From CAIWHR01 sp963713275 (GTDB lineage Bacteria > Pseudomonadota > Gammaproteobacteria > Burkholderiales > Casimicrobiaceae): a stretch of DNA of 64,000 bases. Below, piece after piece: positions 47,097-56,268 of the stretch. The translations under genes were made by a program, and so were the position numbers. The stretch lies in the NCBI GenBank assembly GCA_963713275.1, contig CAVQLG010000011.1, positions 62,001 to 126,000 of the forward strand, written 5' to 3'. The notes beneath the pieces are model-generated. The model worked only from the letters and a program-made list of their open reading frames with translations, ran no database searches and had not been told where the DNA came from. The first letter of the stretch is position 1; each line of letters starts with the position of its first letter.

Positions 47097-48683
47097 TCAC
47101 TCGATCTTCACCCAGCGGGTGTCGAGGCGGTTGTCCGCCCGGTGGTACACGCTCACGTTGGAGCGCATCGCCCACGGAATGACCTGCTGGTGCAGCGGCA
47201 GGTGGCCGATGTCGGCGTTGTGGATCTGCAGCACCTCGCGGATCATCTCGTTGCGCTTCTTGTCGTCGATCTCGGTCTTGACCTTGTCGATCAGCGCGTC
47301 GGCCTTCGGGTTGCTGTACTTGCCGAGATTGAAGTTGCCGTCGGCGCCGCCTTTGGGGTCGACGCTGCGGATCAGGCTCTGCAGCGTGTACAGCGCGTCG
47401 AAGGTCGTCGTCGCCCAGCCGAGCAGGTACAGGCTGGTGTCGAACTTCTGGATCTTCTGGAAATACGTCGCGCGCGGCATCGCGTTGAGCTTGGCCTTGA
47501 CGCCGATCTTCGCCCACATCGCGGCGACGGCCTGGCAGATCTCCTCGTCGTTGATGTAGCGGTTGTTCGGGCAGTCGAGCGTCACCTCGAAGCCGTCCGG
47601 ATACCCGGCGTCCTTCAGCAGCGCCTTCGCCTTGTCGACGTCGTAGGGCAGTCGCCTGGCCGTGTCCTCGGTGAAGCCGTTCACCTGCGGCGCGACCATC
47701 GATCCGGTCGGCACCGCGAGTCCGCGCATCAGCGAGCGGCGGATCGACTCGATGTCGATCGCCTGGTAGAGCGCCTGCCGGACGCGCAGGTCCTTGAACG
47801 GGTTCTTGCCCTTGACGCTCGAATACTGCAGCTCGTCGCGCGCCTGGTCCATGCCGAAGAAGATGATCCGGGTCTCGGTGCCGTCGGCGATTCCGAGGTT
47901 CGCCGTCTGCCGCAGCCGCGGGATGTCCTGCGGCGCGGGGTCGAGCACGAGGTCGACCTCGCCGGAGATGAGCGCCGCGATCCGCGTCGCGTCGGACTTG
48001 ATCGGCGTGTAGACGATCTCCGTGACGTTGCCTTCGGCCTTGTCCCACCAGTTCGGGTTGACCGCGAGCACGGTCTTCACGTCGGCTTCGCGCGACTTCA
48101 GCATGAACTGGCCGGTGCCGTTGGCGTTGCGGGCGGCGAAGTTCTCCTCCTTCTGCGCGTAGTTCTGCGGGTTGACCGAGTTGTTCTTCGTCGCCCACGC
48201 CTTGTTCATGATCTTGATGTCGACCAGGCCGCGCAGCAGCACCGGGTTCGGGCCGTCGGTGACGATCTCGACGGTGCTGTCGTCGACCTTCTTCACCTCC
48301 TTCACGCCCTGGGCATAGACCTTCATGTTCGACGAGGGCTTCAGCACCCGCTCGAAAGAGAACACGACGTCGTCGGCGGTCAGCGGCGAGCCGTCGTGGA
48401 ACTTGACGCCCTTGCGCAGGTTGAAGCGCCAGACCGAGGGCGAGGTCCGGGTCCAGGAGGTCGCGAGTGCGGGCTCGGGCACGAACTGCTTGTCGTAACG
48501 GACGAGGCCCTCGTAGACGTAGTCGGAGAAGGTGTTGTTGAGTCCCTCGTTCTGGGCCATCGGATCGAAGGTCAGGATGTCGCCCTGGCTCGCCCAACGC
48601 AATGTCTTGCCGGCGGCCGGCAGCGCGAGCGTCGCCAAGACCGCGGCCGCGGCCAGCGTGCCGATCAGCAGTTTGCGTCGCAT
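47097..48683 (-). CDS. peptide ABC transporter substrate-binding protein
   Basis: 528-residue SBP_bac_5 family periplasmic protein. Signal peptide MRRKLLIGTLAAAAVLATLA ends near ALPAAGK. DILTFDPMAQNEGLNNTFSD, FHDGSPLTADDVVFSFER and VRQALYQAIDIESI are family hallmarks. No lipobox Cys is seen, so it is probably soluble. It is the first gene of the transporter cluster (SBP, DppB, M20, DppC, DppD, DppF). The ligand is unknown. Confidence 0.95.
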   Translation of the reverse strand: MRRKLLIGTLAAAAVLATLALPAAGKTLRWASQGDILTFDPMAQNEGLNNTFSDYVYEGLVRYDKQFVPEPALATSWTRTSPSVWRFNLRKGVKFHDGSPLTADDVVFSFERVLKPSSNMKVYAQGVKEVKKVDDSTVEIVTDGPNPVLLRGLVDIKIMNKAWATKNNSVNPQNYAQKEENFAARNANGTGQFMLKSREADVKTVLAVNPNWWDKAEGNVTEIVYTPIKSDATRIAALISGEVDLVLDPAPQDIPRLRQTANLGIADGTETRIIFFGMDQARDELQYSSVKGKNPFKDLRVRQALYQAIDIESIRRSLMRGLAVPTGSMVAPQVNGFTEDTARRLPYDVDKAKALLKDAGYPDGFEVTLDCPNNRYINDEEICQAVAAMWAKIGVKAKLNAMPRATYFQKIQKFDTSLYLLGWATTTFDALYTLQSLIRSVDPKGGADGNFNLGKYSNPKADALIDKVKTEIDDKKRNEMIREVLQIHNADIGHLPLHQQVIPWAMRSNVSVYHRADNRLDTRWVKIE

Positions 48684-48829
48684 CGGTGGTTCCTCGAGAT
48701 GAAGGGGGTCGCACTGCCCGTGTGGCAGGAAAAGCGCGATGATGCCGGATCGGGCGTCCCAGCGTCAACGCGCGCGCGGCGCGGCGGCCGGCCGGGGCAG
48801 CGGCGCGCGTGGCGAAAAGGAACGGCAGG

Positions 48830-49564
48830 TCAGCGGGTGCGGGCGAGGCGCGTCGCGTACAGGCACACGCCGCACGCCACCGCCACGTTGAGGCTGTCGA
48901 CCGTGCCGACGAGCGGGATGCCGACGATGCGGTCGCAGCGCTCGCGGGTGAGCCGGCGCAAACCCTCGCCTTCCGCCCCGAGCACCCAGGCAAGCGGGCC
49001 GCCGAGGTCGGCGTCCGGCAGGCGCTCGCCGCCCGCGGCGGCGCCCAGCACCCATAGTCCGAGCTCCTTGAGCTCCCCCAGCGTGCGCGCGAGATTGGTC
49101 ACCGCGATGACCGGAACGGTCTCGGCGGCCCCGCTCGCCGCCTTCGCGACCGTCGGATTGACGCCAACTGCCCGGTCCTTGGGAACGATCACCGCGTGCG
49201 CACCGAAAGCGTCGGCGTTGCGCAGGCACGCGCCCAGATTGCGGGGATCGGTGACGCCGTCGAGCACCAGCAGCAGCGCGGGCTCGGCCAGCGCCTCGAG
49301 CAGCGTGTCGAGCGATGCCTGCGGCGCCACCGCGTCGACGATGGCGACGACGCCTTGGTGCCGCGAAGTCCCGGCAAGCTCGGCAAGGCGCGCGTCGGCG
49401 ACGGCCCGCAGGGGCGCGCCCGCTGCCTCCGCCCGCGCCAGAAGCTCCCGGGCGCGCGCGTCGTTGCGTGCCACGGAGAAGTACAGCGCGCGTACCGACT
49501 CGGGCCGCTGCCGCAGCCGGGCCGCGATGGCGTGGAAGCCGTGCAAGGTGCGGGTGGAGGGCAC
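48830..49564 (-). CDS. rlmB: 23S rRNA (guanosine-2251-2'-O)-methyltransferase RlmB
   Basis: SPOUT methylase of 23S rRNA G2251. About 244 residues from the GTG at 49564. The RlmB-type N-terminus is LHGFHAIAARLRQRPESV. Motifs are LVLDGVTDPRNLGACLRNAD, LGAEGEGLR and IPLVGTVDSLNVAVACGVCL. No ATG gives this N-terminus, so GTG is the likely start. It is divergent from marC. Confidence 0.92.
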   Translation of the reverse strand: MPSTRTLHGFHAIAARLRQRPESVRALYFSVARNDARARELLARAEAAGAPLRAVADARLAELAGTSRHQGVVAIVDAVAPQASLDTLLEALAEPALLLVLDGVTDPRNLGACLRNADAFGAHAVIVPKDRAVGVNPTVAKAASGAAETVPVIAVTNLARTLGELKELGLWVLGAAAGGERLPDADLGGPLAWVLGAEGEGLRRLTRERCDRIVGIPLVGTVDSLNVAVACGVCLYATRLARTR

Positions 49565-49878
49565 AAGACCCCGTCGGCCGGGACACCCCCGGCGTGTGGA
49601 CTCCGCCAGTCTAATCGAACGCGTCCGCGTTGCCGCTGCACCCGCCGTCGGCGCCGCCCCGTACGCGCAAAGAGGGAGTCGGCGGCACGTGCGCGACCGG
49701 GGCGCGGGCACGGCCGCCGCCACGAAAGGCCGCGATCGTGCAGGGGCCCCGCCGTCGCTGCCGGGCACAGGGCTGCAGCCGGCGCAAACCTCATCCGACG
49801 GGCGCCGCCGGGCCGGCGCGGCGTGGTATGGTGTTGCGTCCTCAGCCATTGCTTTTCGCAGCCTTTCCTGCGCGCTCG
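49565..49878. other. intergenic region between rlmB and marC
   Basis: A 314-bp divergent spacer that should hold promoters for both genes. The marC frame is open through most of it, with a possible alternative ATG about 17 codons upstream of the chosen start. Nothing else recognisable is seen. Confidence 0.5.
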
Positions 49879-50556
49879 ATGGGCGCCGACTTCCGTCACA
49901 TTGCCGAGAGCGCGCTGCTCCTGTTCGCGGCGTTGCTGCCAATCGTCAATCCGCTGGGCGGCGCGCCGGTGTTCCTGGCGATGACTTCCGACTGCTCCCC
50001 GGCGCTGAGAGCGACGATGGCCAAGCGGATCGCGGCCAACGCCTTCGCGCTTCTGCTCGGCGCGGTGTTCGTCGGCAGCTACGTGCTGGAGTTCTTCGGG
50101 CTGTCGGTGCCGATCGTTCAGGTCGCCGGTGGCGTCGTCGTCTGCGCCGCGGGCTGGGATCTCCTGCACGCGCACGACGAAAGCCGTGCCGCGCCGGCCG
50201 CTCCGCCCTCGACGTCGGTCATCGCGAGCCGCGCGTTCTACCCGCTCACGCTGCCGCTGACCGTCGGACCGGGTGCCATCTCGGTGGCGATCACCCTCGG
50301 GGCGCACCACCCTGCGAGCATGCGCTCGCTGCTCGTTTCCGGAATGGGAAACCTGGCCGGCGCGGCGCTGATCGCGGCCACGATCTACGTGTGCTTCCGC
50401 TACGCCGACCGGATCATGCGCCGCCTTGGCGCCACGGGCACCAGCGTCGTGTTGCGGCTGTCGGCGTTCATCCTGCTCTGCATCGGCGTGCAGATCTGCT
50501 GGAGCGGCGCGCTGGCGCTGGTGGGAACGCTGCCGGCGGTCGGTCTGGGCGGCTGA
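49879..50556 (+). CDS. MarC family integral membrane protein
   Basis: 225-residue inner-membrane protein of the MarC/UPF0056 family; its function is not established. Six hydrophobic segments. Family motifs are LLFAALLPIVNPLGGAPVFL in helix 1 and FYPLTLPLTVGPGAISVAIT after a charged loop (HDESRAAPAAPPS). Start chosen at MGADFRHIAE; an upstream ATG would add about 17 residues. It lies just before tRNA-Thr and the island. Confidence 0.9.
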   Translation: MGADFRHIAESALLLFAALLPIVNPLGGAPVFLAMTSDCSPALRATMAKRIAANAFALLLGAVFVGSYVLEFFGLSVPIVQVAGGVVVCAAGWDLLHAHDESRAAPAAPPSTSVIASRAFYPLTLPLTVGPGAISVAITLGAHHPASMRSLLVSGMGNLAGAALIAATIYVCFRYADRIMRRLGATGTSVVLRLSAFILLCIGVQICWSGALALVGTLPAVGLGG

Positions 50557-50609
50557 CGCGCCGGCGATGCGCCGAGAGGGGTTCCGCTTCGCCCGTTCCG
50601 GTTAAGTTA

Positions 50610-50639
50610 TTGCCGCCGGAGCGAGGCCGCGGTTATAAT
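50610..50639 (+). promoter_or_regulatory. promoter of tRNA-Thr
   Basis: TTGCCG (50610-50615) and a consensus TATAAT (50634-50639) with 18-bp spacing. The mature tRNA begins ten bases after the -10 box. This promoter is host sequence outside the island, so the tRNA gene stays expressed after integration. Confidence 0.75.
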
Positions 50640-50649
50640 TTTCAGCTTC

Positions 50650-50725
<76 letters not shown>

Positions 50726-50780
50726 ATAAACAATGCGTTAGCACCTCATAGCGCTAACCCATTGCCTATACTTGGCTTAT

Positions 50781-50800
50781 TTGCCAGTTATTTGCCAGTT
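50781..50800 (+). repeat. paired 9-bp repeats near attL (putative integrase arm sites)
   Basis: TTGCCAGTT occurs at 50781-50789 and 50792-50800, an 11-bp period. The same pair with the same period occurs at 63665-63684 near attR and, inverted, at 56902-56921. An imperfect inverted repeat (AATGCGTTAGC with GCTAACCCATT) lies between the tRNA end and this pair. Confidence 0.7.
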
Positions 50801-50810
50801 ACCGCCAACG

Positions 50811-50838
50811 AAAAGCCCCACCAAACAGCAGCGGGGCT
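50811..50838 (-). terminator. minus-strand rho-independent terminator at the island's left end
   Basis: On the minus strand AGCCCC and GGGGCT form a 6-bp stem with a 13-nt loop, followed by TTTT. It would stop leftward island transcripts before they run antisense through tRNA-Thr. Confidence 0.55.
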
Positions 50839-50966
50839 GGGGGCGGTCACGGGGCAATGCTGCAAGAAAAGCCCGCTAACTGCGGCAGGCCGAGTGTGCG
50901 TGCGGAAGGATGCGCGGAGAGGTCGGAACTTGACGGACAGAAGAACGCCAGGGGAGAGCGGCGCGG

Positions 50967-51527
50967 ATGAGATTGGGGATTGCACTTTCGAGCATATTTG
51001 CATCGCTGCTTTGGGCAGCCGCCGGTCCGGCAGGTGCAATGCTAATGCAGGGGCATGTCGTTGAGTTCCAATGGTACTTGGGCAACGGACTCGACAGCCC
51101 ATACGATCCGCCTGAGTTACTATCCATTACGCCTACGGACACACTCGACCTTGTCCATTCGATGTCATTGCTGACGGTTACGGACAATCAGGTCATCTTG
51201 GCGTCGCAAATGCGGTTCAGTTCGTACTGGAATGCGGCGCCTTTCAACGGATTCGTCATACGCGACATCTATGGGGAGATCCCTGCATTTACAGGCTTCA
51301 CGGTTGACCCGGTAACAAACCTCCATCCGGGTTTCGATACGAGCCGGATCACTCTTAAACCAGATAGCATCACAGTCAATCTGCAGCGACTCGACAATGA
51401 ACCGGGAACCGTTCTGTCGATCACCCTCTACGGGCAAAGCGTTCCGGAGCCCAATTCGCTGGCACTCCTCGGGGCCGGCCTCGCCGGCATCGGCTTCTCC
51501 CGCGGCCGTAGGCAGCGGCGAGCGTGA
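50967..51527 (+). CDS. PEP-CTERM sorting-signal protein, 186 aa
   Basis: Predicted exported surface protein. N-terminal signal peptide about 1-24 (MRLGIALSSIFASLLWAAAG). The mature part is rich in beta-forming residues. The C-terminal PEP-CTERM tripartite signal is VPEPNSLALLGAGLAGIGFS, then an Arg-rich tail. Such proteins are processed by an exosortase, which is not in this window. Base use is closer to 50% GC than the neighbours, suggesting transfer. No enzymatic motif is visible. It is the only gene on the plus strand of the island. Confidence 0.88.
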   Translation: MRLGIALSSIFASLLWAAAGPAGAMLMQGHVVEFQWYLGNGLDSPYDPPELLSITPTDTLDLVHSMSLLTVTDNQVILASQMRFSSYWNAAPFNGFVIRDIYGEIPAFTGFTVDPVTNLHPGFDTSRITLKPDSITVNLQRLDNEPGTVLSITLYGQSVPEPNSLALLGAGLAGIGFSRGRRQRRA

Positions 51528-51571
51528 CGTTGTAACGCCAGCACAGCCCGGTACGTGAACGAAGCCGCAAG

Positions 51572-51594
51572 AAAAGCCCGGTACGCGGCCGGGC
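51572..51594 (-). terminator. minus-strand terminator-like hairpin
   Basis: GCCCGG and CCGGGC with a 7-nt loop, followed by TTTT on the minus strand. It lies downstream of the second PEP-CTERM gene by about 420 bp and could end its transcript. Confidence 0.5.
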
Positions 51595-52017
51595 GAGGTG
51601 CGTCGGGGAGGAGGTTAACGCTCGCGTCCATCATGCCGACGGTCCGCCCGGCGGGCACCTGTCAAAGGTGACAGGGTGCCAATGCTGACCGCGCCCGTCC
51701 GCGCCCGGATCGCGGCGTCGCCGTCGGAATGGGCGACTGAGTTCGGCCATCAGTTGTCGTTGGCCCGCCCTGACTGGCCGACCGCTTAAGACGGATTGCA
51801 GCCGTTGCCGGCGCGGGATCGAACTGGCGCTGTCGACCCTCTGCGGCCGGCCACATCGCTTAGTTCGTCGCCGAGGAGCGGACGTTCAGGTCGAAATGTG
51901 ACCCACTGCCCAGTGCGATCAAACGCATCCAGTTCTCCAACGCCCGCCCTCCGCGGGGGCCTGCGAAGCCATGATTCCGGGAATACCGCTGGAGGTGTCG
52001 AGCAGTGCTGCGGGGGA
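51595..52017. other. gene-free spacer between the two PEP-CTERM genes
   Basis: About 420 bp in which no frame has a convincing start, ribosome-binding site or recognisable product. The short open frames here look like shadows. No repeat or RNA fold was recognised. Confidence 0.5.
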
Positions 52018-52896
52018 TTAGACCGCCGCCGACTGGCGCGACCAGGACCGTTTACGAGCTAGTATGAGGCTCGCGAACCCAAAGCTGAGTAATGCGAGCG
52101 TGGCAGGCTCGGGAACAAATTCCACTCCGGAGACGCCGCCGAGGTCGGTCGTCGTCTCCGAGGTGAAGAGGTCGACCCCATAGTTCGGATTGAAGTCGCC
52201 AGTTATCACAACCTTGTCGCCAACAACATCCGCTTCGTAGAGCAGGCTCGCGTCGATCAGAGCCGCAAGCTCAACCATAATTTGGTCCGCCGAAAGGCCC
52301 TCATACGACGACAACGCATAGACATCTGGTATCGCAAAATTGAAATCTGTGGATTGATTCAGCTTCACACCGATCAGATCCGAGGCGGCGGCAATCTCGC
52401 CCGACAGGGAGAAGAATCCTTCCGCGTGAAACTTCAGCGATGCGTGGAACCCGCCTCCGGACGTCGAGATGTTACTGACCAGGTCGGTGTTCTCGAGCGA
52501 GACGCTGATTACCTGGACGCCGGCCTTACCCTTCGCCTTCACGTAGTGAAGTCCGGCAAGTCTTGACGAATCCTCCTTGAAGTCTTCAAAGTCCTTCGAG
52601 ACCTTATTGTCGTTCTTGAGGGCGTTGGTGATGTGGTCACGTATCGTTTCCCGCGTCTCGCCCTTCTTGACCGGCACCTTGATGCTGACGTCCTGGGAAT
52701 CTCCGTTAGCATCCTTGTATTTGATTTTAATCGTGATATCGCCCGAGCTATTCGCTTTGCCATCGTCCACGTGAACGCTGATCGAATCGGCGCGGGCATC
52801 GACCGCTGCCAACGACGCCACAACGACGACGGCGACAAACATTCGGGTCGCGACTCGAGCCACGCAGATCCCCAAGTTCGAGATATGGTTGAACAT
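52018..52896 (-). CDS. PEP-CTERM sorting-signal protein, 292 aa
   Basis: Predicted secreted protein. Signal peptide about 1-37, with hydrophobic core MFVAVVVVASLAAVDARADS. A Lys/Asp-rich beta-type body follows, then the C-terminal signal FVPEPATLALLSFGFASLIL with the tail ARKRSWSRQSAAV. The ATG at 52896 has a strong AGAGGA six bases upstream, preferred over ATGs at 52911 and 52947. Codon use is markedly less GC-rich than the chromosome. It is oriented towards the other PEP-CTERM gene. Function unknown; an exosortase elsewhere would be needed for sorting. Confidence 0.9.
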   Translation of the reverse strand: MFNHISNLGICVARVATRMFVAVVVVASLAAVDARADSISVHVDDGKANSSGDITIKIKYKDANGDSQDVSIKVPVKKGETRETIRDHITNALKNDNKVSKDFEDFKEDSSRLAGLHYVKAKGKAGVQVISVSLENTDLVSNISTSGGGFHASLKFHAEGFFSLSGEIAAASDLIGVKLNQSTDFNFAIPDVYALSSYEGLSADQIMVELAALIDASLLYEADVVGDKVVITGDFNPNYGVDLFTSETTTDLGGVSGVEFVPEPATLALLSFGFASLILARKRSWSRQSAAV

Positions 52897-53190
52897 GCCA
52901 AGTCCTCTCATTGATTGGTCAATGCGTCGCGGGTGATTGCAGGACACTTGATCTAGGCGCCGCCGCCAGCCGACAAGACGTGGAACAGCGCGTGCGGTTG
53001 AACTTACACATTGGTCCGCGTGCTGGAAACTGGGGGACGGCCGTTAGTATAGGCTCCTTTGCTGCTGGGCTCACCATCGATTTGGTTGATTTGCGCGGAC
53101 GAGTAAACACGGGATGACTTGGTAAATGGAGCGAGGAGTGGGGTGCCGCAAGGCGAGTAGCAAAGCGGCCCGTCGCGAACGGCGGCTGAT

Positions 53191-53338
53191 GGCCGAGGCC
53201 GTGTAAAAACGCGAATTCGGTCTGTTTTCAGGAGTAGCAAAACCCCTCCCGACTCCGAATTAATCGCATACAGCGCGTTCTACGAGGTCGTCGTCCCCAA
53301 CACCGCGTTTCGCGCGGAGTTTTTACACAGACTCGGCC
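53191..53338. mobile_element. 148-bp element with terminal inverted repeats (MITE or IS remnant)
   Basis: Left end GGCCGAGGCCGTGTAAAAAC (53191-53210) matches the inverse of the right end (53319-53338) at 17 of 20 positions, including all of GTGTAAAAAC. GAT flanks both sides and may be a 3-bp target duplication. The inside encodes no transposase. The ends resemble those of IS1182-type elements by eye only. It lies in a gene-free stretch (52897-53474) where I see nothing else. Confidence 0.6.
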
Positions 53339-53474
53339 GATAGCGTCAGTTGACGGGTTTCGGCTGAATGGCCGCAACCGCGGCGTAGCGGACGGTCGCA
53401 TACGTCGGACTTGTGACCGGAAAGGGTCGCTTCCGGCCAATCGACGCTCCGCCGAATCGGCCTGCAGCGCGGCG

Positions 53475-53805
53475 CTACCTCTGCCCATCCGCCGCGACGA
53501 TCGTCGTTCCTGGCGCGATTGGCGCGTCCTCGCGGACCGCAAACAGCGCCTCGACCGCCTCGTCCACAGCTCTCGTAAACTCGCGCACGCGATCAAGCAG
53601 CCCGGCCGGTAAGCTGCCGCGGGTGCGCGGCGTACCACTCGGCAACCGCCAGCGCCAGTTGCTCCTCGCCGGCTACCGCGTGGCGGCAGAGCGCGGCCTC
53701 GAGATCGCGCTCGGGGCTCGGCGGTGTCGGTGTGCTTTCAGGCTCATCGGTCCCGAGCTCGGCGTCGTAAAGGTCTTCGGCCAGCCCGTATTCTAGCGTT
53801 TGCAT
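53475..53805 (-). pseudogene. hypothetical island protein (one frameshift)
   Basis: Starts MQTLEYGLAEDLYDAELGTD. An acidic, Pro-rich N-terminus (EPESTPTPPSPER) leads into a helical AVAGEEQLALAVAEWYAAHPR. The frame then breaks near 53622. With one base restored it continues SLPAGLLDRVREFTRAVDEA and EDAPIAPGTTIVAADGQR to a stop at 53475, giving about 110 residues. I do not recognise the family. It follows the 210-aa gene on the same strand. Confidence 0.55.
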
Positions 53806-54000
53806 GTGTGATCCATTGGGTGAGGGGCAGCGCCGCGCGGGATCACCCTCACGCGGTCGGGGACAGGGGGGTGCCGGCGCCCGGGTACGTTCCCCGTCGC
53901 CGGCCGCGAGTGGCGGTCGCCGTGGCCACGATAACCGCTCGCCTTGCACTGGCGCGTCGCGCTAGCATCACGACTCGACGCGCGCGCCATGCTCGGAACG

Positions 54001-54633
54001 TCAGGCGGCTGCCGCCATCTGGTGCGCGAGCCCTAGCTTATGCGCCGGGGCGAGCCGCCGGCCGGTAACCTGCGCTTCAAGCATTTCCGCCTCGGCCACC
54101 GCGGCCTCCGCCACGAAGCGGATGTTTGCCAACGCCTCATCGGCCTCGGGCACGCGCAGGCCGGGCAGGTCGATCGACTGGTTGTACACCCGCTTCGCCG
54201 CTTGCCGCGCCTCATAGGCGAGCGCGAGATTGCCCGACGCGGCGGCCTCCTCCGCGGCAAGCTTTAGACTGTCGAACGGTAAGCGACTCAGGTTAGACGC
54301 GACGGCGGCGCGAACAACGGCATCCTGTGCGGCATCGCCCTTCACGAACGGCACGCGAGACAACTGGAAATCCTGATCGCTCCAACCGGCGCGCGCCCCC
54401 CGCGCCGTCTCGCCGCGCTGGTGCAACGCAGCGCGCAGCTTGCTGACCTCGGGTAACACGCGCTCGCGCGCCTTCTTAATCGACTCCTCGGCGTGCTGCC
54501 GCGAGAAGCCTTCGGCCTGCGCGCGCGCCTCGATGGTGGCGGCCTCTGCCTGCACGTTGTGGGCAATCTGGCGCAGCTTGCGTAACTCCGTCGCGCTGGC
54601 TTGCTGCATGATCTGTAACGTTTCGCGTTGCAT
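54001..54633 (-). CDS. hypothetical helical protein downstream of terL
   Basis: 210 residues, intact, with a strong ribosome-binding site (TAAGGAG, eight bases from ATG). It starts MQRETLQIMQQASATELRKL. The first 80 residues look like a coiled coil rich in Ala, Glu, Arg and Gln. A second helical part follows (LAAEEAAASGNLALAYEARQ), then an Ala-rich end. The position after terL is where a portal or accessory packaging gene usually lies, but I see no portal similarity. Unlike terL it has no frameshift, so it is probably still expressed. Confidence 0.75.
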   Translation of the reverse strand: MQRETLQIMQQASATELRKLRQIAHNVQAEAATIEARAQAEGFSRQHAEESIKKARERVLPEVSKLRAALHQRGETARGARAGWSDQDFQLSRVPFVKGDAAQDAVVRAAVASNLSRLPFDSLKLAAEEAAASGNLALAYEARQAAKRVYNQSIDLPGLRVPEADEALANIRFVAEAAVAEAEMLEAQVTGRRLAPAHKLGLAHQMAAAA

Positions 54634-54717
54634 GTAATGCTCCTTAGGTTAGTGGGTCTGGCCAGCCGTCTGGATGCAGCCGCCGGCGTTTGGGGGGTGA
54701 TGTGCTCATGGGGGGCC

Positions 54718-56268
54718 TCAGGCCAGCACCGCAGCGCGCCTTGCTGTCGGCGGGGCGGGCCGCCGGGGACCGTCGAAGATGTTCCAGGTCTGCGCCTCGG
54801 CGCCCCCGCGCTGGAGCACGCCGTAGCGCACCGCGTCGGCAGCGTGATCGGCGCCGCGGGTGTCGAGATCCTCACCTGCGCGGGTCGCGACCGAGGTAGG
54901 GCACGGTCGCCCAGAAGTACTCGCAGTGCCGCGCGATGTAGAGCCGGGCACGTCGGGCTTGCCCGCGTCCTGCAGCAGGCGGCGCATGACGTTCCAGCCG
55001 GTGATGCGGTCCGCTTTCTTCGCCGGGTAGAAGCGCACGCCAGCGCGGCCGAACTCCTCGGCGATGGCGCCGGCGCCGCTGCCGGTCCGGGCGAAGATCG
55101 CGTCGTCGGCGCACGCCCTGCGGCCTCACGCCCCAACGCTTGCACATCGCCTTGATCTCCTCGGCCAGCACCGGCACCGTGTAGCCCATGCCCTTGTCAA
55201 GCTCGCCCGGCTCGTTGGTCGCCAGTTCGTCGACGAGGACAAGCGAGTCGCGGGGGTACCAACTTGCCGACCGGCCTCGGCGCCCGGGGACTCGGGCGAC
55301 GATGTAGGTCACGCTCGGCGCGCTGCTGCCGAAGTCGTGGGCGAGGTACGTCGCCCAGCGCTCGCCGTGCGTCATCGGGATCGCGGCCACGTCGGCATGG
55401 CGTTGCGCTCCTCGTCGAGCACCGCGCCGAAGTAGGCGCCGCGCGCGACCGCCCAGTCGCCCTCCAGCCACGCCCGCAACAGCTCGGGGTCCGCTGGGCA
55501 AGGACGACTCCAATTGCTTGCGGTATGCGCTTGGTCGATGAATGGGTTGTCGATGAACGTGCACGGCGCGTAGACAAACATGCGGCCCGCTGCGCTTCCT
55601 CAAGAACGGCGTCCACGGCGCGGCCTTGAACACGTAGCGCTTGGCCAGCCATTGGTGCCCGACGTCGCCGGGGTTGGCGGCGAGCACGCGCGGATCGGCA
55701 AACCCGCCGGCCCGCGCAGGTTGGAGCGCAGCCGGTCGAGCAGGTCGGGCATCGGGTACTGCCCGGCCTCGTCGATCAGCAGCAGCGTAAACGAGCGCCC
55801 CTGATACTTGGCGTAATCCTCGGCGCCCTCGAGCTGATTGACTTCGAGCGTGCCGCCGTTCGGGAAACCGGAACATGCCCGCCTGCGCGTTGAAGCGCAG
55901 CGCGCGGCCGTAGATGCGGCCGAACAGGTCGAGGCAGAGCCCCTCGAAGTCGGCGCAGCCTTGGTGCGATCTGGCGGATGTAGAGAATCGCGCGCCTTCG
56001 CCCCGTACTGCTCCGCGTGCCGCAGCGCGAGCACCGCCAGCGTGTACGACTTCGCGCCACCGCGGCCGCCACCGAGGAACACGTCCATTCCTCGGGGATC
56101 CACAACACGCGCTCCTGCAGCGGCGACAGACACAGCGTCTCGTCGGCGTCCTGCACTCATCGGCCGGCGAGCTATGCCCTGTAGCTTGGCATCGTTGAGA
56201 TGCACCTTCGCGGACGGCCACGCTAACGCCGCGGCAACGGCAACCGCGCTACGTTGCCACGGCTTCAC
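54718..56268 (-). pseudogene. terL: phage terminase large subunit, multiply frameshifted
   Basis: Packaging ATPase/nuclease of about 510 residues, recovered only by joining segments in all three frames. In order: LSPLQERVLWIPEEW; Walker A in DVFLGGGRGGAKSYTLA; GCADFEGLCLDLFGRIYGRA; YAKYQGRSFTLLLIDEAGQY (Walker B); VLAANPGDVGHQWLAKRYVF; LLRAWLEGDWAVARGAYFGA; TYLAHDFGSSAPSVTYIVAR; RFYPAKKADRITGWNVMRRL; and nuclease Asp in DHAADAVRYGVL. About ten single-base indels separate them. Residues are otherwise well conserved. GTG 56268 overlaps the terS stop. Confidence 0.88.

Noticed and set aside
53228..53638. A 136-residue minus-strand open frame across the MITE-like element
   Set aside because: Arg-rich composition with no start signal; it covers both the inverted-repeat element and the frameshifted small gene, so it is a shadow apart from a possible few transposase-end residues.
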